DNA of 64,000 nucleotides from positions 501,501 through 565,500 of the forward strand of contig CANJKZ010000093.1 of the NCBI GenBank assembly GCA_947471745.1. Direction: 5' to 3'. The stretch comes from Closterium sp. Naga37s-1. Lineage: Eukaryota > Streptophyta > Zygnematophyceae > Desmidiales > Closteriaceae. Position numbers and translations under genes: made by a program. The notes under the pieces were generated by a model. The model did no database searches. It worked only from the letters and a program-made list of their open reading frames with translations, and was not told the origin of the DNA. Positions 32,559-44,113 of this stretch are shown in pieces (position 1 is the first letter of the stretch; each line of letters starts with the position of its first letter).

Positions 32559-33736
32559 TGGCCGAATTCACTCTCGCGACACTGACGCAGGAGCAACTCG
32601 ACCGTCTCGTGCGCCAAATCGAAGACTCGGCGCTCGAAATTGCGACACTCATGGCGGAACGCGACTCCGCTCGTCAGCAATCTACGGTGAATGCTCCAGC
32701 GCCACCACACGCACCTGCAAATGCACCCGCACAATCGGAGGAACCGATCATCATTTCATCAGGCACACCGACACAAAACGACAGCGTGGGACAGCGCTCA
32801 GGCGCAGCCAGTGATGGCGCCGCTCAATCGATGCCTGGCATGGAAAGGAACAGGGCCGCGCCAAGCCCGCGGGGGCCTCGTGAAGCCCGTCGGCACGTGG
32901 AGTTTGCGGCGACAAGTGGCGACCACGCCATCATGGCACCAATGCCACTCAAGCCGCAGCGCCCGCCCTGATTCGACCCGAGCCAGCGTGGAGGTCCGAC
33001 GGTTCAATCGTGGGTCTTCACGATGAACGTCTTTTTCGACGCGAACTATGTCGAGTCGGACGCAGCGAAGATCCGATACGCCGTCTCGCTGCTGAGGGGC
33101 CCCGCCATGGACTGGTGGCGAGTCATCGTGACGTCGCCACGCGCCTACGAGCCACCGTCGCAAGAGGAAGGGCCCACGGGTCCAGCCGTCACCTGGAGTT
33201 CATTTTGCGAAACTGCCCAGTACAGCACGTGGGATGCGTGGTGCGCAGGGCTTCGGGCGCGCTTCGAGCGGATCGCGGCTTCCATTTCGGCGCGTCAGAG
33301 ACTGCGTACTTGGCGGCAGCTCGGGTCGGTTCAAGACTACACGAGCGGTTTTCTCGCATTATGCGAGCAAGTAGGCTACATGCACGAAGCGGACCAGGTG
33401 GACCGTTACGTCGGAGGGCTGAAGCCGGACATCTCGCACGAAATCATGCTACGCGGACTCTCGAATTTCAACGAGATTCTCGCGCTCGCCGAGAAAATCG
33501 ACATCTTGCGCCGTCCGAGACCGGGGTCCTACTATGGACATCGCCCTCGGGGACCGATCGAGCACGCCACCGTACATGCCGTCGCGACAAATGCAGCTGC
33601 CGCGCCGTTTAAGGGGCGCTGCTTTGCTTGCAATAGGCCGGGCCATCGCAAGAGTGAGTGCCCAGAGGAGCTGAGGCGCCGCGGAGCAGAGCAGGGGAGG
33701 GAGTCTCCAAGGCAGGGAAACGCCAGCAGTCAGTAG
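32559..33736 (+). pseudogene. gag: Gypsy gag, broken by one stop codon
   Basis: The ATG at 32559 (MAEFTLATLTQEQLDRLVRQ) opens a frame with an in-frame TGA at 32969-32971. The same frame continues to 33736, through a Retrotrans_gag-like region (LLRGPAMDWWRV, then RFERIAA, YTSGFLALCEQV) and one CCHC zinc knuckle (CFACNRPGHRKSEC). The stop is most simply a point mutation. The pol frame overlaps the end of gag in the -1 frame from about 33658. Confidence 0.85.
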
Positions 33737-34687
33737 GAATCGGGCCAACTACTGACGAGACTGCCTGCTCGCCCAACCTCACCGACCCTCACCGAGTCAC
33801 AGTACCGATTCATGCTATTGATCGGGCTCGGACGAATAAGGAGGGTACAGCGACGGATTGCCCAGTACTGATCCACGGGAAAATACTGGGAGCAGCAGTG
33901 AAGATTTTTATAGACGGAGGAGCAAGTCACAGCTTAGTTAATACTGCAACCGCACGGAAGCTGCAACTGACACTTAGTCGGTATTTACCCCAGATAGATG
34001 CACGCTTAGTTGATGGCACGCCGCTGGCCATACGGGACAAGGTGGAGATAGTAAAAGTCCGCTGCGGGGGGAATTTCGGGTCTACGCAGGAAATGCTCAC
34101 GACGACATTGGATGGGCACGACATTTTACTGGGACGTGATTGGCAGCGACGGTATAACCCGCGAATTGACTGGACGACGGGTAGCTGCACTGTGCGAAGT
34201 AGCGGTAACTGGGTTGAACTACCCCGCTGGCAGTCGCCCGAGTCTTCAACGGTCCACGTCAACGCCGTCACAATGAAACGGGCTGTCGCCGCTGGAGCTG
34301 ACGTGTACGCAGTAGATATAGCAGTAGTGGAGGAAGCAGAGCAGCCGACCGACTTTCAGAAACTGCTGGCAGCGTTACCACCCGAACTGCAGGAATTGTT
34401 GAAACGGTACCCGGGGATTTTTCCCGACGACTTACCGGAGGGACTGCCACCTCAGCGAGCACACGACCACCGAATAGAGTTAGAACCTGGGGCACAGCCA
34501 ACCGTACAGCGACAGTTCAGACTGACACAGCCCGAGCTCGACGAACTGAGGAAGCAGTTAGATTACCTACTAGAGAAGAAATTCATCCGACCGAGCTCAT
34601 CACCGTTCGCCGCGCTGATACTGTTCACACCGAAAAAGGACGGAGGTTTTCGCATGTGCATCGACTACAGAGCACTAAACAGGGTTA

Positions 34688-34821
34688 TGTTAGAATCTTA
34701 GGCAAGGTGGTTTCAACTATCGAGGAGTTTGGTACAAAAGTAAAACCTAAGGGGTTGTACCCCACAGTGAGTACCCCACTAAAGCCTACCTAAACTATAA
34801 CATATAAACATATGTTTGACA
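34688..34821 (-). repeat. Copia element 1, 3' LTR
   Basis: 134 bp, TGTTAGAATC to TGTTTGACA on the plus strand. It matches 41680-41813 base for base by eye. It is diverged from the LTR of copia element 2, but has the same length and ends. Confidence 0.95.
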
Positions 34822-35050
34822 CACCCCCATAGGCAAAGTGGGGGAGAACAGAGGGTCACAAGGCCAGGCAGGAAGTGCAAAGCAAGCTCAGGGTGGATCA
34901 CAACGTCACCACGCAGTCTGAGCACAAGCAAAAGGCCACAAGGCCAGTTCACATGCAGAGATATATATGTAACAAGAACAGCACAGTGATCTCTAGCTAG
35001 CAAGAGCAAGCATGCAGGTATATATATATAGATCACAGTACAAGCAGAGA

Positions 35051-38000
35051 CTACAGCAAGTGTGGAAACGTAGGCACAAGGCCCAACAAAGTACAAAAGC
35101 GCTGATGGTCACCAGACGGAAGTGCCTTGGTGAATATATCAGCAGTGTTGGCCCGAGTGGCCACGTGAGCAAGGCGAAGCTGGCCCCGCTGCTGCAACTC
35201 TCGAGCCAGGAAGTAACGCAGAGCGATGTGCTTCGTTCTGTGCTCCAGTCTGTGCTCCTGACACAAGGCAATGGCGGCCTTGTTGTCTACGTACAGAACT
35301 GGAGGAGAACGAGGCCGCTCCCCCAGGTCGGTCAGCAGGTAGGTGAGCCAGCGTAACTCCTGTGCAGCCATGGCTGTGGCGTAGATCTCAGCCTCACAAC
35401 TGGAGCTGAGAACAGAAGACGAGCGTGTAGACTGCCAAGAAACAGAGCCAGAGCCAAGGCTGAAGGTGTAACCCTGTGACGACCGCTGCGTAGCCTGGTC
35501 GTCAACCCAAGAAGCGTCTGAGTGGCCAGTGAGGACTACGTCGCTCCGTCCTCCAAGCACGAGCCCCATGCCCGATGTACTGCACAAGTAGCGTAGTACC
35601 CTCTTAGCAGCATCCATGTGCACCTTTCGGTGCCGACCAGGAGCCACGTAGCGAGCCAGAAGGCCAAGAGGGTACGCAAGGTCAGGACGAGTGCAGGTCA
35701 TCAGGTACATGAGGCAGCCCACTAGCTCTGGGTAAGGACCACTCGGCTCTACGGACTCGTCCGAAGGTGGAGCTGAGAGCGAGTGACCTGTAGCCAGAGG
35801 AGTGGCCTGTGCCGAGGACCAGGTGAAGCCGAAGCGCTGAAGGACCTGCTGCACCGTGTGTGACTGAGTCAGTATGATGGTGCGGCGTGCTCTGTCCCGG
35901 GTGATCCGCAAGCCAAGATAGCTTGTCAGCTCACCCAGGTCTGTGCACGTGTGTCTCTTCTGCAGCTCCGACTTCACCAGGGCGAGAGCCTCAGTGTCAG
36001 CAGTGGCAAAGACCAAGTCGTCGACGTACACGAGGATGTAGAACAGCGGCAGCGAAGTGTCGGTGCGTAGAAACAGCGACGGGTCAGCAGTCGAAGGAGC
36101 AAACCCAAGAGCCGCAAGTGTCGTCCTCAGTGTGTCGTGCCACTCATGTGGCGCCTGGCGGAGACCGTAGACCGGCCGCCGGAGGCTCCACTGGGTACCA
36201 GGAGGGAACGACCCAGTGAAGCCAGGTGGGCGGCGCAGCCAGATCTCCTCGTGCAGGCTGCCCTGTAGGAAAGCAGTGCTGAAGTCAAGACAGTGGAGCT
36301 CATAGTCACGCTGAGCGGCGACGTGCAGCAGAACCCGAAGAGTGGTCATCTTCGGGGTGGGGGAGAAAGTATGGAAGAAGTCAACTCCCTCTCGCTGACG
36401 GAAGCCTCGAGCAACGTAACGAGCCTTGAAGACAGGCGGAGAACCCGGCGGCCGCTTCACCCTGAAAATCCACATGCCACTGACGATGTTCGCCGCAGGA
36501 GGGGGAACCTCGTCGACGTACGTGCCTGTGGACTTCCAGGATGCCATCTCTGCGTCCATGGCTGTCTGCCACTGAGAGGAGTACTCACCCGCGATCGCCT
36601 CAGCGTAAGAGCGCGGGGTCGGGATGTCTGGAGCATCCGGGTCTCCCTCAGGGGCAAGCAGCATGGCCACGAGATGAGGCGCAGCGGCGGCAAGACACTC
36701 AAGGTCCTCCTGCCTGTCCTCAAGGACGTCCGTGCCAAGAGTACACTCACCCCCGACGGACGGAGGACAGACAGACTCAGACTCAGCAACAAGACTAGCA
36801 GCGTAGTCTAGACGACAGGCAGCAGCAAAGTCAACCAGCTCAGCGACAAAGGCAGACACTGCAGTAGACTCAAACGACGGGTCAGTGACAACAGTGGCTA
36901 GCAGACGCGTGACAGTAGGGTGCTCAGCACGAAGCCGGTCAGACTCAGGGTCCGCAACGACAGACAGAGAAGACGCAGGAGGAGACGGCAGAGGAACACG
37001 CTGCGGAGGAGAGGAAGGACGACGGACTACGAGGTGGGTGTCGGGGACAGCCGGCTGACGCAGACGAGGAACACGACGACCGGAACGACCAGAACAGACA
37101 GGCGAGACAGGACGCAACGCAGGCTCACGACGCACAGTAAGACCTCCTGGCTGCTCAGTGTAAGGAGAAGGAGCAGGCAGAGGTGAGCCAGGCTGTAATG
37201 GAAGACCAGTAGACGACGGGAGGCTAAGAACCTGGCGAAGTACGGAGTCAGGCGGTGGCAGAGACGACGGAGTCGGTGGAGCAAAGAACAGGCGCGGCTG
37301 TGCAGTGCCACCAGTACCAGCAGCTCCAGCACCCTCAGCAGCTCCAGCACCTCCAGCAGCTCCAGTACCCTCAGCAGCTCCAGTACCTCCAGCAGCTGCA
37401 GCACCCTCAGCAGCTCCAGTACCCTCAGCAGCTCCAGCACCTCCAGCAGCTCCAGCACCCTCAGCAGCCCCAGCACCTCCAGCAGCTCCAGTACCCTCAG
37501 CAGCACCCCCAGAACCGGCACCTCCAGTTCCAGGGTCTCCAGCCTCCGTGTCTCCAGCAACAGCACCCCCAGACCCAGGGTCTCCAGCAGTAGCACTCTC
37601 AAGCTCAGCAGTACCTCCAGCCCCAGCAGCTCCAGCACCTCCAGTACGAGCACCTCCGGGACCAGCACCACTCCCAGCTCCAGTGGCGTCAGCAGAAGTA
37701 CCTCCAGCGGCAGAGCCCCGAGCTCCAGAAGCACGACCCTGACGGCGACCGTACCAGTCGTGCAGCTGCTGTGAGGTGAGAGGCACACGCGTACGAAGGC
37801 GGCTACTCCAAGGAGACCGCGCAGGAGCAGACTCAAAACCCTCAGGCGTCGCACCCCCAGACTCAACACCCCCAGGCTCAGGACCTCCAGGCTCCTCACG
37901 CTCAGGCTCAGCGCCCCGAGACTCCGCACCCCCCGGCTCAGCACCCTCAAGCTCCGCACCCCCAGGCTCAGCACCCCCAAGCTCCGCACCCCCAGGCAAA

Positions 38001-39685
38001 GCACCCCCAAGCTCCGCACCCCCAGGCTCAGCACCCCCAGGCTCCGCACCCCCAGGCCCAGCACCCCCAAAGACAGCACCACCCCCAGCAGGACCTGAGT
38101 CACCAGTGACCTCAACAGGCGCAGGCACGGGAGGGTCTACCTGAGAAACACCTGAAGGAGCAGGACCTGGCGCGGGGAGGGGGTCTACCTGAGGAGGACC
38201 TGGGGCGAGAAAGAGCGGCGGGGGGGGGCGAGGGGCAGTGCGGTAGGGAAAGAGACGATAAAAGGGGACGGACTCGTCAAAGGTGACGTCCTGAGACGGA
38301 AAGACATGACGCAAGGCTGGGTCGTAAAACTGCCAGCCAGGCGCGTCAGGGACAAAGCCACGGAAGACGCAGGGAATGGCGCGAGCGGAGAGTTTTCCCG
38401 CGGTGGTATCGCGGACAAAGGCACGAGCACCCCAGACCCGGAAACGCGACGCATCGCCAACCTTCCCCGTCCACAGCAGTGTGGGCGAGGTCTCCGGCAA
38501 GGAGACACGGGGCCAGAGGTTGAGCTGATGCGCGGCGTACCGGACCGCGAACGGCCACAGAAAATGGGGGGCAGCCGCATGGATCATGGAGGTACGAGCG
38601 ACCTCCATGACTAAGCCAATGCGGCGCTCAGCAACCCCATTCTGCTGCGGAGAGGCCGGAAGCGTGAACGTCTGGCGGATGCCGTGCTCCGCACAGAAGG
38701 CTGCCAAGAGGTCTGAGGAGAACTCACCACCCCTGTCAGAGTGCAGACGCAGGACAGGAAAGTCCGACTGGAACCGCTCGCGGAGCTGGAGACGAACAGC
38801 GCGGATCCAGGGGATCAAAACATCAGGGACCTCCCCCTTGCTGCGCAAGGGGAAGACCGTGGTGTAACGCGTGTAGTCGTCGACGACCAGCAGGAAGTAC
38901 CGCTCGTGGCCCTGTCCACGGACGCGGGCTGGGCCCCACACGTCCATGTGGAGGGTCTGCAGGGGAGCCTCTGTGGGAGGAAACGAGGAGGAGTGAGGAG
39001 CGGCGCGCTGCCGCCCCTCGACGCAAGGAATGCAGGGCGGCGCAGGCGAGGGAGGGAGGGCAGGCAGAGACTCAGGAAGGCCAGAGACCAGGTAGCGAGA
39101 GTGCATGCTACGAAGGCGAGGCAGGGAGGGGTGACCAAGGCGGTGGTGCCACAGATTAGTGTCGTGCGACAGGCGGCGACACTCACACTGGGTAGCTACC
39201 TGAGCAGACGCGTACAGCTGGGGGGACAAGGGGGTGTAGCGTGACGCAGTGGTGAGGGTGTACAGACTAGACCCAGGCGCACGTGTGAACGTCGCCAGGT
39301 GACGGCCGGTCCGAGAGCACGTGCAGATCGCCACACGCTGTCCTCCAGGAGTAAAGGTGTCAACCCAGTGATCCTGAAGAACGGCGTTGCTCACCAAGTT
39401 CGTAGAGAACGAGGGGAGGTGGAGACCAGACAGCTCACCAGACGGGACCGCCGGACACGGAAGCACAGTGGAAGACTGTGCAAGCACTGGGCCCCCAGAG
39501 GGGTCAGCCAGCGAGACAGGAACATGTGCAGGGAGGGGAGTGACTGTGGTGCTGTCGCGAAAGAAACAGCGGGAAGCACCAGAGTCAAGTGTGAAGGTGT
39601 GCAAGGCCTGTGCGGACGCAGTACCAGGGGGGGCAGACTCACAAGCACCTAGTGCCAAGGCGCTATACCTGGGGCTATACCTGGG
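35051..39685 (-). CDS. pol: Copia element 1 pol polyprotein, intact
   Basis: About 1535 residues without a stop, in family order. Protease is near the start (LDSGASRCFF). The pre-integrase zinc segment follows (LWHHRLGHPSL). Integrase follows (MDVWGP, VDDYTRY, LHSDRGGEF, QQNGVAERR). A roughly 350-residue linker made of GGAEPGGAEP and GGAGAAEGAG repeats comes next. Then reverse transcriptase (VSGMWIFRVKRPPGS, LDFSTAFLQG, YVDDLVFA) and RNase H (SDASWVDD, SSCEAEI, VDNKAAIALC, ADIFTKALP). The frame opens at about 39685, in the -1 frame relative to gag and overlapping it by about 35 bases. There is no ATG at the start, so expression by frameshift or readthrough is likely. The linker is unusually long for a copia pol. 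Confidence 0.92.
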   Translation of the reverse strand, partial: PRYSPRYSALALGACESAPPGTASAQALHTFTLDSGASRCFFRDSTTVTPLPAHVPVSLADPSGGPVLAQSSTVLPCPAVPSGELSGLHLPSFSTNLVSNAVLQDHWVDTFTPGGQRVAICTCSRTGRHLATFTRAPGSSLYTLTTASRYTPLSPQLYASAQVATQCECRRLSHDTNLWHHRLGHPSLPRLRSMHSRYLVSGLPESLPALPPSPAPPCIPCVEGRQRAAPHSSSFPPTEAPLQTLHMDVWGPARVRGQGHERYFLLVVDDYTRYTTVFPLRSKGEVPDVLIPWIRAVRLQLRERFQSDFPVLRLHSDRGGEFSSDLLAAFCAEHGIRQTFTLPASPQQNGVAERRIGLVMEVARTSMIHAAAPHFLWPFAVRYAAHQLNLWPRVSLPETSPTLLWTGKVGDASRFRVWGARAFVRDTTAGKLSARAIPCVFRGFVPDAPGWQFYDPALRHVFPSQDVTFDESVPFYRLFPYRTAPRPPPPLFLAPGPPQVDPLPAPGPAPSGVSQVDPPVPAPVEVTGDSGPAGGGAVFGGAGPGGAEPGGAEPGGAELGGALPGGAELGGAEPGGAELEGAEPGGAESRGAEPEREEPGGPEPGGVESGGATPEGFESAPARSPWSSRLRTRVPLTSQQLHDWYGRRQGRASGARGSAAGGTSADATGAGSGAGPGGARTGGAGAAGAGGTAELESATAGDPGSGGAVAGDTEAGDPGTGGAGSGGAAEGTGAAGGAGAAEGAGAAGGAGAAEGTGAAEGAAAAGGTGAAEGTGAAGGAGAAEGAGAAGTGGTAQPRLFFAPPTPSSLPPPDSVLRQVLSLPSSTGLPLQPGSPLPAPSPYTEQPGGLTVRREPALRPVSPVCSGRSGRRVPRLRQPAVPDTHLVVRRPSSPPQRVPLPSPPASSLSVVADPESDRLRAEHPTVTRLLATVVTDPSFESTAVSAFVAELVDFAAACRLDYAASLVAESESVCPPSVGGECTLGTDVLEDRQEDLECLAAAAPHLVAMLLAPEGDPDAPDIPTPRSYAEAIAGEYSSQWQTAMDAEMASWKSTGTYVDEVPPPAANIVSGMWIFRVKRPPGSPPVFKARYVARGFRQREGVDFFHTFSPTPKMTTLRVLLHVAAQRDYELHCLDFSTAFLQGSLHEEIWLRRPPGFTGSFPPGTQWSLRRPVYGLRQAPHEWHDTLRTTLAALGFAPSTADPSLFLRTDTSLPLFYILVYVDDLVFATADTEALALVKSELQKRHTCTDLGELTSYLGLRITRDRARRTIILTQSHTVQQVLQRFGFTWSSAQATPLATGHSLSAPPSDESVEPSGPYPELVGCLMYLMTCTRPDLAYPLGLLARYVAPGRHRKVHMDAAKRVLRYLCSTSGMGLVLGGRSDVVLTGHSDASWVDDQATQRSSQGYTFSLGSGSVSWQSTRSSSVLSSSCEAEIYATAMAAQELRWLTYLLTDLGERPRSPPVLYVDNKAAIALCQEHRLEHRTKHIALRYFLARELQQRGQLRLAHVATRANTADIFTKALPSGDHQRFCTLLGLVPTFPHLL

Positions 39686-41036
39686 TCAGGCGGCACACAC
39701 AAGTAGCAGTCACCCTCAGCACTAACAGTCAATGCATACATGGCAGCAAGAATAGCCTCATAGTCAAGATCAAAGATAGGTACATCACGCCTAAGCAGGT
39801 CTGCCCAGTTGGGGAACTCAGAAGCATCAGGAAACTTGGCGCGCCAGGCGTCGCTAAGCCGAGCGAAGCAGCGCTGCTCAGTGTGAAACCCTGTGCACTG
39901 ACGACCAGTGCGGGGACCTGTGCGAATCATATAGGGGCAGCGACCAGGACCCCCGGAAGCCCCACGCCCGGCATACCAGTCAAGAAGCTGCTGGGAAGTG
40001 GGGTCTGGCGCTGACGCTGCTGCTGCTACTGCTGCTGCTGCGACTGCTGCTGGCCCTGACCACCACTGCCACCACCGCTCCCTCCTCCCCCACCGCCGCT
40101 GCTGCCACCTCCACCGCTCCCAGTGCCTCCGCTGCCCCCACCACCACCTCCACCACCTCCACCCCCACGACCGCCTCCACCACCTCCACCTCCCCCGCCG
40201 CCACCTCCACCGCCACCTCCACCGCCACCCCAACCTCCCCTGCCACCCTTGCCGCCCCTGCCGCTGCGACGCTTCCCACTAGGAGCGGAAGCAGCCCCGA
40301 CCTCCTCAGCACCAAGGTAGTCGTGAGCAGCAGCTGCGGAGGCGTAGGAGGGGGTGAGAGGGGAGGGGGAGCACCCCTCAAAGAGGGGAGAGCGAGGAGT
40401 GCCACGAGCAGCACCTACAGCGAGGATGTTCTTCTCTGCTGCAAGGAGGTGCTTCTCGAAGTCGTCGACAGTGAGAGTGGGGGGGTCTAGCGCTAGGAAG
40501 TGGTCCCTGACTGAGCTAAGAGTGTCAGGGAGGCGGGTAACGAGGAAATAGAGAGTGAAGTACATCGGGGGGGGGTTTGCGGCGCAGAACTCGGCTGAAA
40601 GGGCGGCACGAAAGCGAGTGTCAGTAGCGCGCAGGTGGGAAATGAGGTCCTCAGCAGTGGTGAACGAGGAAAGGTCGGGGAACAGGTAGGGTAGCATGAG
40701 TCGACCTATGGCTGCAGTGGCCGGGGAGGAGTAGCGCGCAACTACAGCGTCGTACAGCGTCTTAGCAGTTTTGTGCTGGCTGAAATGCGCGCGCTCAGGA
40801 ATCGGCAGATGGTTCCTAATAGCTAGGCGTGCAGCAGCATCGCGAGTCTGCCACTGTGAGCGTTCGAGAGCAGGAGCATCGGCAGCAGGAGCAACGGCAA
40901 TGCCAGACACGTAATCGAACAGTGAAACACCCTCTTTGGCATCAGTCAGAAGGAACAGTTCCAAGTCGTCGAGCCATACAGCGAACTCTATGGGGCGACC
41001 GTCAGGCTCGAACGCTAGAACATTAGGCGTCGTCAT
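39649..41036 (-). pseudogene. gag: Copia element 1 gag, frame broken in a Gly-rich tract
   Basis: The ATG at 41036 (MTTPNVLAFEPDGRPIEF) opens a UBN2-like gag of about 336 residues that ends in a long Gly tract and QQQSQQQQ at 40026. The rest of gag is in another frame, about 40060-39649. It contains TSQQLLDWYAGR and a Cys/His motif (CPYMIRTG...CTGFHTEQRCF) like the zinc segment of algal copia gags. The shift lies at about 40030-40070, inside simple-sequence DNA. It may be a slip mutation, an assembly error in the repeat, or a real frameshift site. Confidence 0.7.
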
Positions 41037-41679
41037 AACGGCAGCAGGCAAAGGCAGCAGGAAGCAGGCAGGCAGTAGACCGCAGGCTAAGACAGAGGCA
41101 GTAGGCAGCAGGCAACACAGGCAATGTGCAGGGCAGTAGCTTGCTGCACTCGAGCTCCTAAGGTGGCGCTCTAGACAATAGCAGGCCGCGCACTTCTAAG
41201 GCAGCGGGCTCGGCAGCAGTGAGCCGCACAGGCAGGTACACAAGTAGGGCACGCGCGGCTGCTGGCTGCGTGCGGCTGAGGGCTGCGCGCGGCTCCTGGC
41301 TGCGCGTGGCGACCTGCTGCGCGCGGCTCCTGGCTGCGTGTGGCGACGGGCTGCGCGCGGCTCCTGGCTGCGCGTGGGGACGGGCAGCACGCGCGGCTGC
41401 GGGCTGCGTGCGGCGACGAGCTGCGCGGGCGTGGCCTAAGCAGGCTGCGCGCGGGCGGCGTAAGGGGCGCACGGGCGGGGCCGAAACGGGCTGCGCGGGC
41501 GGGGCCTAAACGAGTCGCGCGGGCTGCTTAAGAGGCGCGCGCGGCAAAAAAAAAGAGGGCCACGCGCGTGCAGCCGAGGCGCGCGCGGGCACTAGGCAAG
41601 GCAGGTACGTTTTAGTGAGGTGAAATAGTGAACGGTGGGCCCTAATCCTAGGTCCTAAGGACCTATGCTCTAGATGCCA
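41037..41679 (-). other. Copia element 1 untranslated leader
   Basis: About 640 bases between the 5' LTR and gag. The part at about 41245-41480 is a very GC-rich degenerate tandem repeat built on GCTGCGCGCGGCTCCTGGCTGCG. No open frame here resembles a known protein. It probably holds the packaging signal of the element RNA. Confidence 0.6.
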
Positions 41680-41813
41680 TGTTAGAATCTTAGGCAAGGT
41701 GGTTTCAACTATCGAGGAGTTTGGTACAAAAGTAAAACCTAAGGGGTTGTACCCCACAGTGAGTACCCCACTAAAGCCTACCTAAACTATAACATATAAA
41801 CATATGTTTGACA
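41680..41813 (-). repeat. Copia element 1, 5' LTR
   Basis: 134 bp. By eye identical to 34688-34821, including TG/CA ends. It is followed on the plus strand by the target duplicate GGTTA and resumption of the gypsy RT frame. Confidence 0.95.
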
Positions 41814-44113
41814 GGTTACAGTCAAGTCGCGATATCCCATTCCCCGCGCCGACGAACTGATAGATCAACTGCGAACAGCACGGGTCTTTTCGAAAATTGA
41901 TTTACGGGGAGGTTACCACCAGATCCGGGTCGAACCATCAGACTGCGCCAAGACAGCATTTCGGACTAGGTACGGGTCATTCGAGTACACAGTGATGCCT
42001 TTCGGGCTGACCAACACACCGGCGACATTCCAGATGACCATGAACGAGGCGTTTAGGCCGCTCTTAGATAAATGCGTGATAGTTTACCTCGACGACATCC
42101 TCGTCTACAGTCGTGATAAGCAGCAGCACTTAGCAGATCTGGAAGCAGTTTTTAAGGTTTTAGATGAGCACCGCTTACTGATTAAGGGTTCCAAGTGCGA
42201 GTTTTTTCAGGACAGATTAGAATTTTTGGGAAACGTTATTTCGGAGGTTGGGGTTGAAATCGACCCAAAGAAGTTGGACACGGTAAAAGCGTGGCACCCC
42301 CCGACAAATATCACGGAGCTGCAGAGTTTTTTAGGGTTCGTTAATTACGTGCGTCGGTTCGTCCCCGACATGGCGAGGTTAACAGGCCCACTGACGGATC
42401 TGCTGCGGAAGGGGGTCGTTTTTACGTGGGGGGAGAAAGAGCATGCTGCCTTCTCTGCCCTTAAAACCGTTCTCTGTTCACCGCCCGTACTGCGCATCGC
42501 TGACCCACACCGCCCCTTCGAAGTAGTTACAGACGCAAGCGACATCGCCATTGGAGCCGTACTACTACAGGATTTCGGCAACGGCCTACAGCCCATCGCA
42601 TACGAGTCACGAAAGCTGCATCCGCCCGAGAAAATTTACCCAATACACGACCACGAAATGCTCGCGATCGTGCATGCGTTCAAGGTCTGGCGCTGTTACT
42701 TGACCGGCGCAGACGTGACAGTACGGACAGACCATAAGTCGCTACAGTACCTCCGCGCACAGCCCCACCTTAACCCACGACAGATCCGCTGGCTCGATTT
42801 CCTCGAGTCCAATTTTCACTACACGGTCACCTACAAAAAGGGGGCGTCCAACATCGCTGACGCACTGACCCGCCCTACTGCCCAAATCCACGCGATACTA
42901 CTTGCCCAGACCAGCCCACTACTGACAGGCCTATTTACCCACGGATACCAGACAGACCCGTTCTTCACAGGAGGAAATTCGCAGCAGTTCGCAGCAGCAA
43001 AGGGAGTTTATTATATAAAAGGAGGCACTGACCGCATCTGGGTACCAGGGTACACACTACTACGGGAATTACTGCTACAGGAGGCATACGACGGAGTCAC
43101 CTCAGGCCACTTCGGGGTAGAAAAAACACGATAGCAGCTGCAGCGGTATTATTACTGGCCCGAAATGTTGACCGACGTACAGCGGCACGTGGCATCGTGT
43201 CCCACTTGCCAGCTGATGAAATCATCACGGAAACGGCCGACAGGACAGTTGCAGCCGATACCACCCCCAGAGCGTGCTTGGCAGCAGGTGACGATGGACT
43301 TCGTCACGGGGTTACCGGCCGGAGCAAGTGGGAACGACACGATCCTGGTCGTCGTCGATCGGCTGACGAAAATGGCACATTTCGCAGCCTGCAAGAAATC
43401 GATCACAGCCGAAGAAACAGCCCGCCTCTTCATCTCCACCGTCGTTCGACTGCACGGGATACCAGCAGCAATCATCAGCGATCGCGACACGAAATTCACC
43501 AGCAACTTCTGGCGGAACCTGTGGCAGCAGTTCGGCACGCGACTACAGTTTAGTTCCTCGTACCACCTCGAGACCGACGGACAGACAGAAAGGACAAACC
43601 AGACCATGGAGCAACTCATCCGAGCCACGTGCGACGACCCGACCACGTGGGAACAGCAACTGCCACTCATCGAATTCGCGTACAACAACTCGCCATCCGC
43701 CACGACCCAACAGTCACCGTTTTACCTGAATTACGGACAAGACCCCACAGTACCCATGACCCCGAATCCTGACAACCCAGTCCCACGCGCGCAACAGTTC
43801 GCAGAAATACTGCAAGAAGCACGGACCCGAGCAGCAGAAGCAATAAAAAAATCAAACATCATCGCTAAGCGCAACGCCGACCGTCATCGCCGCCTCGTCA
43901 CTTACCAACCCGACGACCTGGTATTACTCGACACTCAAAACCTCCGCCTGCCCATCACCCCAAAACTCCTCCCCCGATATTGCGGGCCATTTCGCATCAG
44001 CCACATGATCACACCCGTCACTGCCCATCTCCTCCTCCCTGCTGACTGGTACGTCAGACCGTCATTCCACGTCAGCCTGCTTCGCCCATACGTGCCATCC
44101 ACCAGCCAACTTC

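Larger units (their letters stand above)
34688..41813 (-). mobile_element. Ty1/copia element 1, near complete, nested in gypsy RT
   Basis: 134-bp LTRs at 34688-34821 and 41680-41813 look identical. The direct repeat GGTTA flanks the element (34683-34687 and 41814-41818). It interrupts the gypsy RT codon by codon: removing the element and one repeat restores the frame. Coding runs on the minus strand: gag 41036-39649, then pol 39685-35051. A tRNA-Met-like primer site (TGGCATCTAGAGC) follows the 5' LTR on the minus strand at about 41667-41679. A purine tract (ATGGGGGTG) precedes the 3' LTR at about 34823-34832. Identical LTRs imply very recent insertion. Confidence 0.95.
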
